Positions 56,059 through 64,000 of a stretch of 64,000 nt of DNA are shown here, one piece after another. Origin of the DNA: Oleiphilus sp. (GTDB lineage Bacteria > Pseudomonadota > Gammaproteobacteria > Pseudomonadales > Oleiphilaceae); contig PZPK01000001.1 in the NCBI GenBank assembly GCA_006212045.1, positions 124,001 through 188,000 on the forward strand, in the 5' to 3' direction. The notes below the pieces were generated by a model. It was given only the letters and a program-made list of their open reading frames with translations, ran no database searches and was not told the origin of the DNA. Each line of letters begins with the position of its first letter. The first letter of the stretch is position 1. The position numbers were made by a program, and so were the translations under genes.

Positions 56059-56087
56059 AAAAAAGGCAAGCCGAAGCTTGCCTTTTT
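56059..56087 (-). terminator. Intrinsic terminator of the cold-shock gene
   Basis: Stem GGCAAGC/GCTTGCC (56065-56071 and 56076-56082) with a 4-nt loop, flanked by A-run and T-run so that it works on both strands. It lies 16 nt after the cold-shock gene stop. Confidence 0.9.
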
Positions 56088-56102
56088 GGAGTCAGTCAGC
56101 GA

Positions 56103-56312
56103 TTAGATCGCGACGATGTTCTCGGCTTGAGGACCTTTCTGACCCTGAGTGACCGTGAACTCTACTTGCTGGCCTTCAGCAAGCGTCTTGAAGCCTGAGC
56201 TAGCGATAGCGCTGAAATGTGCAAAGACATCCGGGCCTGATTTCTGTTCGATAAAACCAAAACCTTTCGCTTCGTTAAACCACTTAACTGTGCCTGTTGT
56301 TGTATTAGACAT
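56103..56312 (-). CDS. Cold-shock domain protein (CspA family)
   Basis: 69-residue single cold-shock domain, an RNA/ssDNA chaperone. RNP1 is KGFGFIEQ and RNP2 DVFAHFSAI. The 250-base stretch upstream, before the next gene, is AT-rich and may include a long 5' leader as in cspA genes. Confidence 0.95.
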   Translation of the reverse strand: MSNTTTGTVKWFNEAKGFGFIEQKSGPDVFAHFSAIASSGFKTLAEGQQVEFTVTQGQKGPQAENIVAI

Positions 56313-56562
56313 AATAATATCCTGAAATTTAAAAATTGTACTGTTGCCTCGATGAGGCGCTTGGTGCTTGGAAATTTAGACTGGAACTTAGAAACTGCAG
56401 GACGAGGTAATACGAATAAAACAGCGAAATGTAGGATGTAAATAACGTTCTTTCTTTCTAGCTGCGAAGGACTTTATAGGCTTATTGCAGGTAAGTCCAG
56501 CATTACTTTGGTTTATTTCTGAATCGCGCGGCTTTCGCTAAACCTGCCTTTGAGCGGAAAGC

Positions 56563-57468
56563 TTAATCGCCGCCGTACGTTTGTCTTATATTTCGTTCAA
56601 ATTTTTCAGGCAACCACCAGCTTGCATCAATATCGGGTGAATTTCTGGGCAGCACCGGGTTGTTCAAGACGATCATTGTTCGGGAATCCAGCTTCGCCAT
56701 TTCAATAAAATCACGGTGATAGTTCAGAAAGTGATGCTTAAAGGAGCCGTCCTCCTCTGCCATGCGTAGCCCTTCTTCAATTTTCTTCGCCAGCTCCGCC
56801 CGCCCGGGGGTCACAAAATAGTAGACCGGGTGAGGATAAAACAGCATCACCTTGTCGGCGACCGCCAGATCATTTTTGTAGCGTTCTGCTTCGCCCCAAA
56901 TTTCATTCACTCCGCGATGGAAGTAATCCGCGCGCCCCAATGGCAGCAACTTGAAAAGACTCTCGTACTTGACCAATGATGTGACGGGTAGTCCATTCGC
57001 TGCATATACCGGCAGATCTCCCCAGTGCTTGCCATGCACCGCTTTGTACTTGCGCAAATCTTCCAGTGTTCTGATCTGGCTCATTTCAGCCTGACGCTCT
57101 TTCTGGACCAAAAGAAGTCGCGCTCCCAAAATCCATCGATAAATGGGTATTTTAATCGGGATCATATTTTCTTCACGTCCGGCGGTGGTCGACATCCACT
57201 GGATATCAAGATGGCCGGAAATCACGCTCAGCTCACCTCTCGCTTCATTCATATTCTGGGAGTCTGGTGCCCGAATATCATATTCAACACCCAACTTGCT
57301 CATCGCCAAATCCAACAACTGAACGCCATACTGATAACGCTCGTGCTTCTGATAGTGCTCAATAATAATGGTATCTGCACTGAGCACCGGCATGGCTAAC
57401 AAAGCACATATACAAACAATAAGTCGCTTCAAGCTGAACAAAGTGATATTCCCCGAGGATTTGACCAT
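56563..57468 (-). CDS. Periplasmic substrate-binding protein, amino-acid-binding (SBP_bac_3-like) type
   Basis: About 301 residues from the ATG at 57468 (an ATG at 57483 is also possible). Signal peptide ends MPVLSA. The body begins DTIIIEHYQKHERYQYGVQLLDLAM and includes a hinge region with VYAANGLPVTSLVKYESLFKLL typical of this fold. No ABC permease or ATPase is adjacent, so it may be a stand-alone sensor or binding protein, as many such solitary proteins in marine bacteria. Confidence 0.75.
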   Translation of the reverse strand: MVKSSGNITLFSLKRLIVCICALLAMPVLSADTIIIEHYQKHERYQYGVQLLDLAMSKLGVEYDIRAPDSQNMNEARGELSVISGHLDIQWMSTTAGREENMIPIKIPIYRWILGARLLLVQKERQAEMSQIRTLEDLRKYKAVHGKHWGDLPVYAANGLPVTSLVKYESLFKLLPLGRADYFHRGVNEIWGEAERYKNDLAVADKVMLFYPHPVYYFVTPGRAELAKKIEEGLRMAEEDGSFKHHFLNYHRDFIEMAKLDSRTMIVLNNPVLPRNSPDIDASWWLPEKFERNIRQTYGGD

Positions 57469-57575
57469 GCGGTAAAAGGACACGCTTATTCTTCAGTTTA
57501 AGCAAGATATGCCGGTTCCGCCAACCTGCCCACCGAAAATTGGAAACAAGCAGCGTAGGAATGACTTCGGACGGC

Positions 57576-58457
57576 TTACTCTTCGCCGAGATAACGGGAT
57601 CGCGCCAATGCAAGGGTCGCGCGATTATCAATATGCCAGGGATGGAATCCGGGGCGGAAAAACGACAGGTAATCGGGTAACGAAGACCAGATAAGCGATG
57701 ACGGTTTGGCGAAATACCAAAGGCCCTGAACCAGAGACTTAGGTTTGAACAGGTCCCCTGTGGTTTTGGCAAACAAGGCCATATGTCGTGTCATTTGCCA
57801 GGAGATGTACCAGGTCTGCAATACCATCAGACGATTGAGATAAGCACGGTCTCCAAAGATGGTCATATAAACATCGAACGCTACCGATTTGTGTTCCGCT
57901 TCCTCAATGGCATGCCAGGCCCACAATCGCGCCAACTCAGGATGCATCTTGTCGAGTTCTTCCGGGTGTTTCGTGAGGAAAAAGTCAGCGATAATCGCTG
58001 TAAAATGTTCGGCCGTGACGGTCAGTGCCAGCTGTGCCTTTGGCGAAAGTGCGCGTTCTTTCTCAATCAGTTTGTTCAGGTCTTTCAGTACCGCATCTAC
58101 CGGAAATCCTCGTGCGCGCAGAAAATCGTTCAACAGCGAATGTTGTTTGGCGTGCTGACCTTCCTGAAAAGCGAATTCCCTGATTCTTTCTTGCAGCGCG
58201 GGATCATTTACCCGGGATTCAAAATGACGCACACTGCGGATAAATTGCCGTTCGCCTTCCGGCAGCGTCACTGAAAACGAAGCCCATAGCATGGTTGCAA
58301 TCGGGTTGTTGTCATACCACACATCGGGAATATCATTCGAGAAGACCAGTTCCAGCTTTCGCTTGTGCAGATCGATAAGAGAATGGTCACTGCCCGTAGG
58401 GTTCAGGATACTGGACACACTGGTATCAGACATTGGGGCATCAGACATTGGGCTCAC
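57576..58457 (-). CDS. PF10118-type metal-dependent hydrolase
   Basis: 293 residues. Helical, di-metal-like motifs: FAFQEGQHAKQH, TVTAEHFTAIIADFFL and WHAIEEAEHKSVAFDVY, as in the PF10118 family (annotated as metal-dependent hydrolase, function poorly known). The N-terminus holds a small internal repeat, MSDAPMSDTS. Neighbouring genes are lipid-linked, so a lipid substrate is possible but unproven. Confidence 0.85.
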   Translation of the reverse strand: MSPMSDAPMSDTSVSSILNPTGSDHSLIDLHKRKLELVFSNDIPDVWYDNNPIATMLWASFSVTLPEGERQFIRSVRHFESRVNDPALQERIREFAFQEGQHAKQHSLLNDFLRARGFPVDAVLKDLNKLIEKERALSPKAQLALTVTAEHFTAIIADFFLTKHPEELDKMHPELARLWAWHAIEEAEHKSVAFDVYMTIFGDRAYLNRLMVLQTWYISWQMTRHMALFAKTTGDLFKPKSLVQGLWYFAKPSSLIWSSLPDYLSFFRPGFHPWHIDNRATLALARSRYLGEE

Positions 58458-58527
58458 CCTTTCGGTTGTTTTCTGTTTTATTTTTTAACCGCGCTCCGTG
58501 CAGTCTGGCACTGAATGTCGCGAAAAA

Positions 58528-58941
58528 CTACAGCAAATGCACCAACACGTTTACGAGCAGGGCCAGAATCATAAGCAATGACAGCACAAAGAGTCTCAAA
58601 CGCAATGGCACGTAGTTCGAACGAATATGCACAAAGCTATGCGCATAGCGCACCATGACATAGCCTATGGAGCAGGCAATGGCGAAGGAATTGGCAACAC
58701 CCAGCACGGCGCTGGCAAGACAAACCCCATAAAAGAGCATGGGTGATTCAAAGTTATTATCAATATTGTTGGAAACCTTGACCACCGCTTCCGGCCAGGC
58801 CTTGTTGTCCAGCGCCGTCCGTTTGAGATCGACACCTCCGGCCCTGACGGCTGCCGCCTTGCGCACAGCCAGTACGATATACAGCGCGATCACCAGCACG
58901 ACATGAGCCAGTATCGGCAGGACCAGATAGATTTCGTTCAA
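58528..58941 (-). CDS. MAPEG family membrane protein
   Basis: 137 residues, about four membrane helices with the N-terminal loop NNIDNNFESPMLFYGVC and HSFVHIRSNYVPLRLRLF, the MAPEG signature. The family includes glutathione S-transferase-like and prostaglandin synthase-like enzymes. Bacterial role unknown. Confidence 0.88.
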   Translation of the reverse strand: MNEIYLVLPILAHVVLVIALYIVLAVRKAAAVRAGGVDLKRTALDNKAWPEAVVKVSNNIDNNFESPMLFYGVCLASAVLGVANSFAIACSIGYVMVRYAHSFVHIRSNYVPLRLRLFVLSLLMILALLVNVLVHLL

Positions 58942-58989
58942 CGCTCTTCTCCCTCATTTGTTAGTTAGATCCGGCGGTGTTTGCCTGAT

Positions 58990-60174
58990 TTACTTAATAC
59001 ACTTGCTATCTCTGAGTTCCGCAATCTGATCTTCGCTCAGCCCCAGGGTTTTTAATACCTGATCGCTGTGTGCACCTAATGGAGCCCCGGCTTGATGGCT
59101 GGCACGTTTGAATGGCAGTGCAGAATGTATCTGCCTGATTTCCTCTTCCTCGCCGATGCGAGCCGTGGCCAGCATTTCCCGTTCCTGAAAGTGCGGGTGT
59201 TCCGCCGCCTCCCCCAGACTCAGTACCGGTTCAACACACACGTCAAGAGGCGCAAACACCTGCTCCCAATGCGATAGCGGTTGCGCCGCAATCACCCCGG
59301 CAATATCCTGTCTCAGCGCTTGTTGTACTTCCGGTCTGGCATCGGCGATTTGAGGCAAGCGATCTCTTAGCCCCAACGCCATCAGCAAACCACCTGCAAA
59401 GTTGGGTTCGAGGCTACCGATGGAAAGATAGCGATCATCGGCGGTGCGGTAATAATCGTAGAACAAACCGCCATTTAGCATTTCCTTGCCACATTGCGGG
59501 TCGCCACCTCCAGCCAAAGCACCTGCTCCAAACATGGTGTTCAGCGCCAATGCAGCATCGCTCATACTGATATCCAGATACTGACCTTCGCCCGTGCCCT
59601 GCCGCTGAATTACTGCCGCGAGAATGGCCATGACCGCATGATGCGATCCACCCGCGATATCCGCAATTTGCGTGCCCGACAACACCGGCCCGGTCTCCAC
59701 CCGCCCGGAGTAACTTGCCAGTCCCGACAAGGCCAGATAGTTAATGTCATGGCCGGCCCGGTCCCGGTAGGGCCCGCTTTGCCCGTAGCCCGTAATGGAA
59801 CAATAGATGAGACTCGGCTGAATGGCTTTGAGCGCTTCATAATCGAGCCCCAGTCGCGCCATCACTCCGGGTCGAAACTGCTCGACCACGATGTCATAGT
59901 CTGCCAGCAGTTTTTCGATGATGGACTTGGCCGATGCATGTTTAAGGTCAATCGCAATGCTTTGCTTATTTCGATTGATACTGGCATGAGCCGCCGATAC
60001 CTTGTCTTTACCCTTGCCTACAAACGGCGGCATCATCTTCAACAGGTCCGGCCGGGTGGGTGACTCCACTCGCAGCACCTCTGCCCCCATATCCGCCAGC
60101 AATTGCGTGGCATAAGGCCCCGGCAGCAAGGTGGAAAAATCGAGAATTTTAAGTCCGGACAAGGGAAGAGTCAT
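58990..60174 (-). CDS. CoA-transferase family III, alpha-methylacyl-CoA racemase type
   Basis: 394 residues from the ATG at 60174. It starts LPLSGLKILDFSTLLPGPYA, typical of the CaiB/BaiF family. RAGHDINYLALSG and ADIAGGSHHA give His142 and Asp172, 30 residues apart, as His126 and Asp156 are in the M. tuberculosis racemase MCR. This suggests racemisation of 2-methylacyl-CoAs, useful in degradation of isoprenoid chains. It lies downstream of an acyl-CoA dehydrogenase gene. Confidence 0.85.
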   Translation of the reverse strand: MTLPLSGLKILDFSTLLPGPYATQLLADMGAEVLRVESPTRPDLLKMMPPFVGKGKDKVSAAHASINRNKQSIAIDLKHASAKSIIEKLLADYDIVVEQFRPGVMARLGLDYEALKAIQPSLIYCSITGYGQSGPYRDRAGHDINYLALSGLASYSGRVETGPVLSGTQIADIAGGSHHAVMAILAAVIQRQGTGEGQYLDISMSDAALALNTMFGAGALAGGGDPQCGKEMLNGGLFYDYYRTADDRYLSIGSLEPNFAGGLLMALGLRDRLPQIADARPEVQQALRQDIAGVIAAQPLSHWEQVFAPLDVCVEPVLSLGEAAEHPHFQEREMLATARIGEEEEIRQIHSALPFKRASHQAGAPLGAHSDQVLKTLGLSEDQIAELRDSKCIK

Positions 60175-60323
60175 GTCGCTACCAATCATTTCGGGTCAAA
60201 CAAATACAGAAAGTCAGGCGGCAGCCGAACGAGCAGGCTACTACCGGAATGAACTGCCGCCATGCCCTCTCCGCTCATCGAGGGAAATGGGCTGGCGGCT
60301 TGGGTGTAATCCCCGGAGACGAA

Positions 60324-61463
60324 CTACACCAGTGAACGACCAATGATCAATTTCATGATCTCGTTGGTGCCCGCATAGATCTTCTGAACGCGCGCGTCGG
60401 CATAGGCACGCGCCACCGGATACTCGAGCATATAACCATAACCGCCGTGCAACTGCAGGCACTCATCGATCACATCGCACTGTATTTCTGTGGTCAACAA
60501 TTTGAGTTTGGCAGCCGTCACCACATCCAACTCTTTGTTGATGTGCAGGTCCAGACACTTGTCTACAAACACCCGCGCCATGGTCAGCGTGGCAGACATT
60601 TCCGCCAGCTTGAACTGGGTGTTCTGAAACGATGCAATGTTGCGGCCAAAGGCCTTTCGCTCTTTCACATAATCAACGGTCTGCTGAAGAATGGATTCCG
60701 CGCCGGCGATTGCATTCAGGCCAACCGAAAGACGCTCTTGCGGCAGCTCCTGCATCAGGTAGATGAAGCCCATGCCTTCCGCGCCCAGCAGATTTTCCTT
60801 GGGTACTTTCACATCCTGAAAGAACAGCTCAGAGGTATCCTGCGCCTTCATACCGATCTTGTCGAGATTCTGACCCTTGGCAAAACCGTCGTAACCCGCT
60901 TCTACCAGCAACAGACTAGTACCTTTGGCACCTTCGTCCGGGTTGGTTTTCGCAACCACAATCACCAGATCTGCCATCTGGCCGTTGGTGATAAAGGTTT
61001 TGGAACCATTCAGAACATAGTGATCACCATCCAGAATCGCTGTCGTTTTCACACCCTGAAGATCCGATCCGGTACCCGGCTCAGTCATCGCAATCGCCGT
61101 GACAATTTCACCGTTGACACAGCCCGGCAGGTACTTTTTCTTCTGCTCTTCAGTGCCGTAAGCCATGATATAAGGTACCGCAATATCAGAGTGCAAACCG
61201 AAGCCGATACCGCTCAATCCCATATTGGCAATTTCTTCGTCAACCACGGCGTTATAGCGAAAATCCACGCCCACACCACCGTATTCTTCAGGCACTGTCG
61301 GGCTCAGGTAGCCATGTTGCCCTGCTTTCAACCAAAGCTCTCGCGACACCTGGCCTTCCTTTTCCCACTCGTGGTGGTGTGGAACGGCTTCTTCCTGCAA
61401 AAATTTCCGAAAACTGTCGCGAAACATTTCATGTTCTGATTCAAATACTGTGCGCTTAATCAT
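60324..61463 (-). CDS. Acyl-CoA dehydrogenase
   Basis: 379-residue FAD enzyme. TEPGTGSDLQGVKTTA is the flavin/substrate region; LHGGYGYMLEYPVARAYADA and KIYAGTNEIMKLIIGRSLV close the protein. The catalytic Glu probably lies in LPQERLSVG, as in isovaleryl/long-chain type enzymes, since the YEG position reads YAG. It forms the first beta-oxidation step with the downstream and upstream genes. Confidence 0.93.
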   Translation of the reverse strand: MIKRTVFESEHEMFRDSFRKFLQEEAVPHHHEWEKEGQVSRELWLKAGQHGYLSPTVPEEYGGVGVDFRYNAVVDEEIANMGLSGIGFGLHSDIAVPYIMAYGTEEQKKKYLPGCVNGEIVTAIAMTEPGTGSDLQGVKTTAILDGDHYVLNGSKTFITNGQMADLVIVVAKTNPDEGAKGTSLLLVEAGYDGFAKGQNLDKIGMKAQDTSELFFQDVKVPKENLLGAEGMGFIYLMQELPQERLSVGLNAIAGAESILQQTVDYVKERKAFGRNIASFQNTQFKLAEMSATLTMARVFVDKCLDLHINKELDVVTAAKLKLLTTEIQCDVIDECLQLHGGYGYMLEYPVARAYADARVQKIYAGTNEIMKLIIGRSLV

Positions 61464-61570
61464 TGTTATCCTCGTGCATTTTGATGTGCCGGTTCTGCCA
61501 AAAACGGCGTTGGGCCAGTCAATCCAATGCAGGACTGACTGGCCACAAGGCCTGGTTTATCCGGCCGAAA

Positions 61571-63703
61571 TTAATCTTTAAAGGTCAAGCCATCTTTCGC
61601 CATGTCTTTCAGCAGCGCCGGCACGGCATAGCGCTCTCCGCACTTGTCGGCCAAAACCTCTGCGCGCGCTACAAACTCAGGCAAACCGGTCTGATTGATA
61701 AATTGCAGAATACCGCCGGTCCATACGGGTGTCCCGATCCCCATAATTGAACCGATGTTGGCATCACGCACGCTACCCAGGACTTTCTCCTCGACACAGC
61801 GCACGGTTTCAATCGCCTGAATGTATAGCAGTCGGTCTTTTAACTCACCAAGATCAAACTCGGCCTTGCCGCCGAAGCACTCTTGAAGCCCGGACCACAG
61901 ATGTTTTTTGCCATTGGCCGGGTAATCATAAAATCCCGCACCCGCCGCTTTTCCCGGGCGGTTGGCTTCCAGCATTCGATCCACTACCGCATCGGCCGGA
62001 TGCGCCGGATAAGGCTTGCCTTCGGCTTGCAGGTCCTTGATGGTCTGATTACGTATTTTTTCAACCAGGGTCATGCTTACTTCGTCGGTCACTGCCAATG
62101 GTCCGACCGGGAAGCCTGCCAGAAATGCAGCATTCTCAATTGCCGCAGCCGGTATCCCCTCGCCCAGCATTGCCATGCCTTCATTCGCAAAGGTGCCAAA
62201 TACCCGTGAGGTAAAGAAGCCGCGACTGTCATTCACGACAATGGGTGTTTTGCCGATCTGCAGCACAAAGTCGTAAGACTTCGCCAGCGTTTCGTCCGAG
62301 GTTTTCTCACCACAGATAATTTCTACCAGAGGCATCTTGTCTACCGGTGAAAAGAAATGCAGCCCGATGAATTTTTCGGGGCGCTCCGAAGCTTCAGCCA
62401 ATCCGGTAATCGGCAAGGTCGAGGTATTGGAAGCAAAAATCGCTTCTGGCGCCAACTGCGCTTCAGCCTCTTGCGTCACCTTGGCCTTCAGACCACGATC
62501 TTCAAATACAGCCTCGATAATCAGGTCACAACCGGCAAGATCTTCCGCCTTGTCAGTCGCCAGAATACGGGCCAATGTGGCATCCCGCTGCTCCGCACTC
62601 AATCGTTTCTTGCTGACCTTCTTATCAAGCAGCTTCTGCGAATAGGCCTTGCCTTTCTCGGCGTTCTCAACACTGACATCCTTGAGCACCACCTCGATCC
62701 CCTTACAGGCCGAAGAGTACGCAATCCCGGCGCCCATCATACCCGCGCCCAAAATACCGACCTTGGCTACCTTGGAAGGCTCTACTCCTTTGGGTCTGGC
62801 GGCACCCGCCTTGATCTCATTCAGCTGGTACCAGAAGGTGCCAATCATGTTCTTGGAAACCTGTCCGCACACCAGTTCAACAAAGTAACGCGTTTCGATA
62901 CGCATGGCTGAATCGATATCAACCTGCAGACTTTCAACCATCACACTCAGGATCGACTCCGGTGCGGGTAGCGTTCCCTTGGTTTTATCACGCATCATCG
63001 CAGGTGCAATGGGCAGCATTTTCGCTAGTGCCGGATGGTTTGGAGTACCACCCGGAACTTTATAGCCCTTCACATCATAGGGCTGTTGTGCTTTTGGATT
63101 CGCCTTGATCCAGGCAACCGCAGACTCGACCAGCTGTTCCGGGGACTCCACAATCTCGTCGATCAGACCCAGTTTCTTGCCCTGCTCCGGCTTGAATTGG
63201 CGACCTTCCGTTAAAAATGGCAATGCCGCCTGTAATCCCAGCAAACGAGACATCCGTACAACACCGCCACCGCCAGGCAACAGTCCAAGCGTCACTTCAG
63301 GCAAACCCAGAGTGACACCCTTGCTCAGGGCAATTCGGTGGTGACAGGCCAACGCCAACTCCCAGCCGCCACCCAATGCCGCGCCATTGATACAGGCAAC
63401 AACAGGTTTCCCGGACGTTTCCAGTTTGCGCATCGCAACTTTCAAGCGGTCCACCATCTCGTGCAGGACATGCGCATTTTCACGTGTTGTGGCGTATAAA
63501 TCATCGAGATTGCCACCAGCGAAAAATGTCGATTTCGCCGAACGAAACAAAACACCGGACCAATCATCGTTTTCCAGTTTTTCAACGGCCTCGACCAATG
63601 AATCGGTAAACTCCTGATCCATCAGATTGGCATTGGCGTTTGGCTTGTCCAGGATCAAATGAACGATATTGTCCTGGTCTTTCTCATACTGTACTGAACT
63701 CAT
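61571..63703 (-). CDS. Bifunctional enoyl-CoA hydratase/3-hydroxyacyl-CoA dehydrogenase (FadB/FadJ-like)
   Basis: 710 residues. The N-terminal crotonase domain has [27 protein letters not shown] and [18 protein letters not shown]. The NAD domain has [17 protein letters not shown] and [19 protein letters not shown]; the C-terminal 3-hydroxyacyl-CoA dehydrogenase domain follows. Starts 17 nt after the thiolase gene stop, so they are one operon, the usual fadA/fadB pairing in reverse order. Confidence 0.93.
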   Translation of the reverse strand: MSSVQYEKDQDNIVHLILDKPNANANLMDQEFTDSLVEAVEKLENDDWSGVLFRSAKSTFFAGGNLDDLYATTRENAHVLHEMVDRLKVAMRKLETSGKPVVACINGAALGGGWELALACHHRIALSKGVTLGLPEVTLGLLPGGGGVVRMSRLLGLQAALPFLTEGRQFKPEQGKKLGLIDEIVESPEQLVESAVAWIKANPKAQQPYDVKGYKVPGGTPNHPALAKMLPIAPAMMRDKTKGTLPAPESILSVMVESLQVDIDSAMRIETRYFVELVCGQVSKNMIGTFWYQLNEIKAGAARPKGVEPSKVAKVGILGAGMMGAGIAYSSACKGIEVVLKDVSVENAEKGKAYSQKLLDKKVSKKRLSAEQRDATLARILATDKAEDLAGCDLIIEAVFEDRGLKAKVTQEAEAQLAPEAIFASNTSTLPITGLAEASERPEKFIGLHFFSPVDKMPLVEIICGEKTSDETLAKSYDFVLQIGKTPIVVNDSRGFFTSRVFGTFANEGMAMLGEGIPAAAIENAAFLAGFPVGPLAVTDEVSMTLVEKIRNQTIKDLQAEGKPYPAHPADAVVDRMLEANRPGKAAGAGFYDYPANGKKHLWSGLQECFGGKAEFDLGELKDRLLYIQAIETVRCVEEKVLGSVRDANIGSIMGIGTPVWTGGILQFINQTGLPEFVARAEVLADKCGERYAVPALLKDMAKDGLTFKD

Positions 63704-63720
63704 TCTCTTTCTCCCAAGGC

Positions 63721-64000
63721 CTATACGCGTTCAATGATTGTGGCGATACCCATGCCACCGCCGACACACAAAGTGGCCAGTCCGGTTTTCAGATCTCTTG
63801 CTTCCAGCTCATCCAGCAAGGTGCCGAGAATCATGGCTCCGGTCGCCCCCAGAGGATGCCCCATCGCGATGGCGCCACCATTGACATTGACCCGGTCATG
63901 ACTGACCTCCATCTCGTCCATAAACCGCATCACAACTGATGCAAAAGCCTCGTTCACCTCAAACAGGTCAATATCGGACACATCCATTCCGGCGACCTTC
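63721..64000 (-). CDS. Acetyl-CoA C-acyltransferase (thiolase), C-terminal part
   Basis: The coding region continues past the window edge, so only the C-terminal ~92 residues are here. [34 protein letters not shown] (catalytic His) and [16 protein letters not shown] (catalytic Cys) are thiolase motifs. It completes beta-oxidation with the FadB/J-like enzyme encoded 17 nt downstream. Confidence 0.95.
   Translation of the reverse strand, partial: KVAGMDVSDIDLFEVNEAFASVVMRFMDEMEVSHDRVNVNGGAIAMGHPLGATGAMILGTLLDELEARDLKTGLATLCVGGGMGIATIIERV

Noticed and set aside
60447-61439. Open frame of 330 codons opposite the acyl-CoA dehydrogenase
   Set aside because: Antisense to a well-supported gene; the product is low in recognisable motifs and the codon pattern mirrors the opposite strand.

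Overview
The window reads as chromosomal DNA of a free-living, aerobic, lipid-degrading gammaproteobacterium. The gene families (ParE, YfiR-type signalling, a Pseudomonas-like atu terpene cluster, TIGR03545/TIGR03546, DUF2970, DUF4404, PF10118 hydrolase) point to a marine or hydrocarbon-associated member near Pseudomonadales/Oceanospirillales (Alcanivorax- or Ketobacter-like). That placement is an inference from gene content only. I saw no rRNA, tRNA, CRISPR array, insertion sequence or prophage.

Layout. (1) 0.1-7.8 kb: a MATE exporter converges on a CheA-like kinase without a CheW-type domain. A divergent operon follows: a one-TM truncated MCP, two CheX-like proteins and a CheY. The two CheX-like proteins end in the same eight residues, written with different codons. 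(2) 7.8-14.5 kb: a fused TRAP permease, a DUF4404 gene with a crotonase-like gene, a nitronate monooxygenase, a GNAT enzyme, and a 2-oxoglutarate oxygenase with an N-terminal SEC-C zinc motif. (3) 14.7-17.7 kb: a reactive-sulfur operon (TauE/SafE exporter, persulfide dioxygenase, two YeeE/YedE half-proteins, and a BigR/SqrR-type repressor whose two cysteines have the expected spacing). (4) 18-24.3 kb: parE, a lipoprotein subtilase, a PEP-CTERM protein and a DUF2970 protein. (5) 24.3-36.4 kb: a complete atuR-atuABCDEFGH cluster for acyclic terpenes (citronellol/geraniol) through geranyl-CoA carboxylase, with a TetR-type operator between divergent atuR and atuA. (6) 36.5-39.9 kb: an Hpt-HD-GYP fusion, a small SutA-like protein and an amidase. 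(7) 39.9-44.2 kb: an accessory-looking block with a 19-bp tandem repeat, a low-GC histidine-rich/HupE/DUF6488 operon and a membrane-anchored GNAT, bracketed by two direct copies of a ~75-bp repeat. (8) 44.2-53.5 kb: TIGR03545/03546, a YfiR plus CHASE8-PAS-GGDEF-EAL pair, a 972-residue HExxH/beta-propeller/barrel protein and a UspA. (9) 53.6-64 kb: a phosphoesterase-like protein with an altered first motif, a sodium:solute symporter, cold-shock protein, a periplasmic binding protein, a PF10118 hydrolase, MAPEG, an alpha-methylacyl-CoA racemase-type enzyme, an acyl-CoA dehydrogenase, a FadB/J-type enzyme and a thiolase cut by the window end.

Together: the atu cluster feeds branched acyl-CoAs towards beta-oxidation. 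The racemase, dehydrogenase, FadB/J-like enzyme and thiolase at the right end can handle methyl-branched and straight acyl-CoAs, so the strain appears equipped for isoprenoid and hydrocarbon substrates. Two signalling modules stand out: the chemosensory-like set at the left end and the c-di-GMP pair near 47-49.7 kb.
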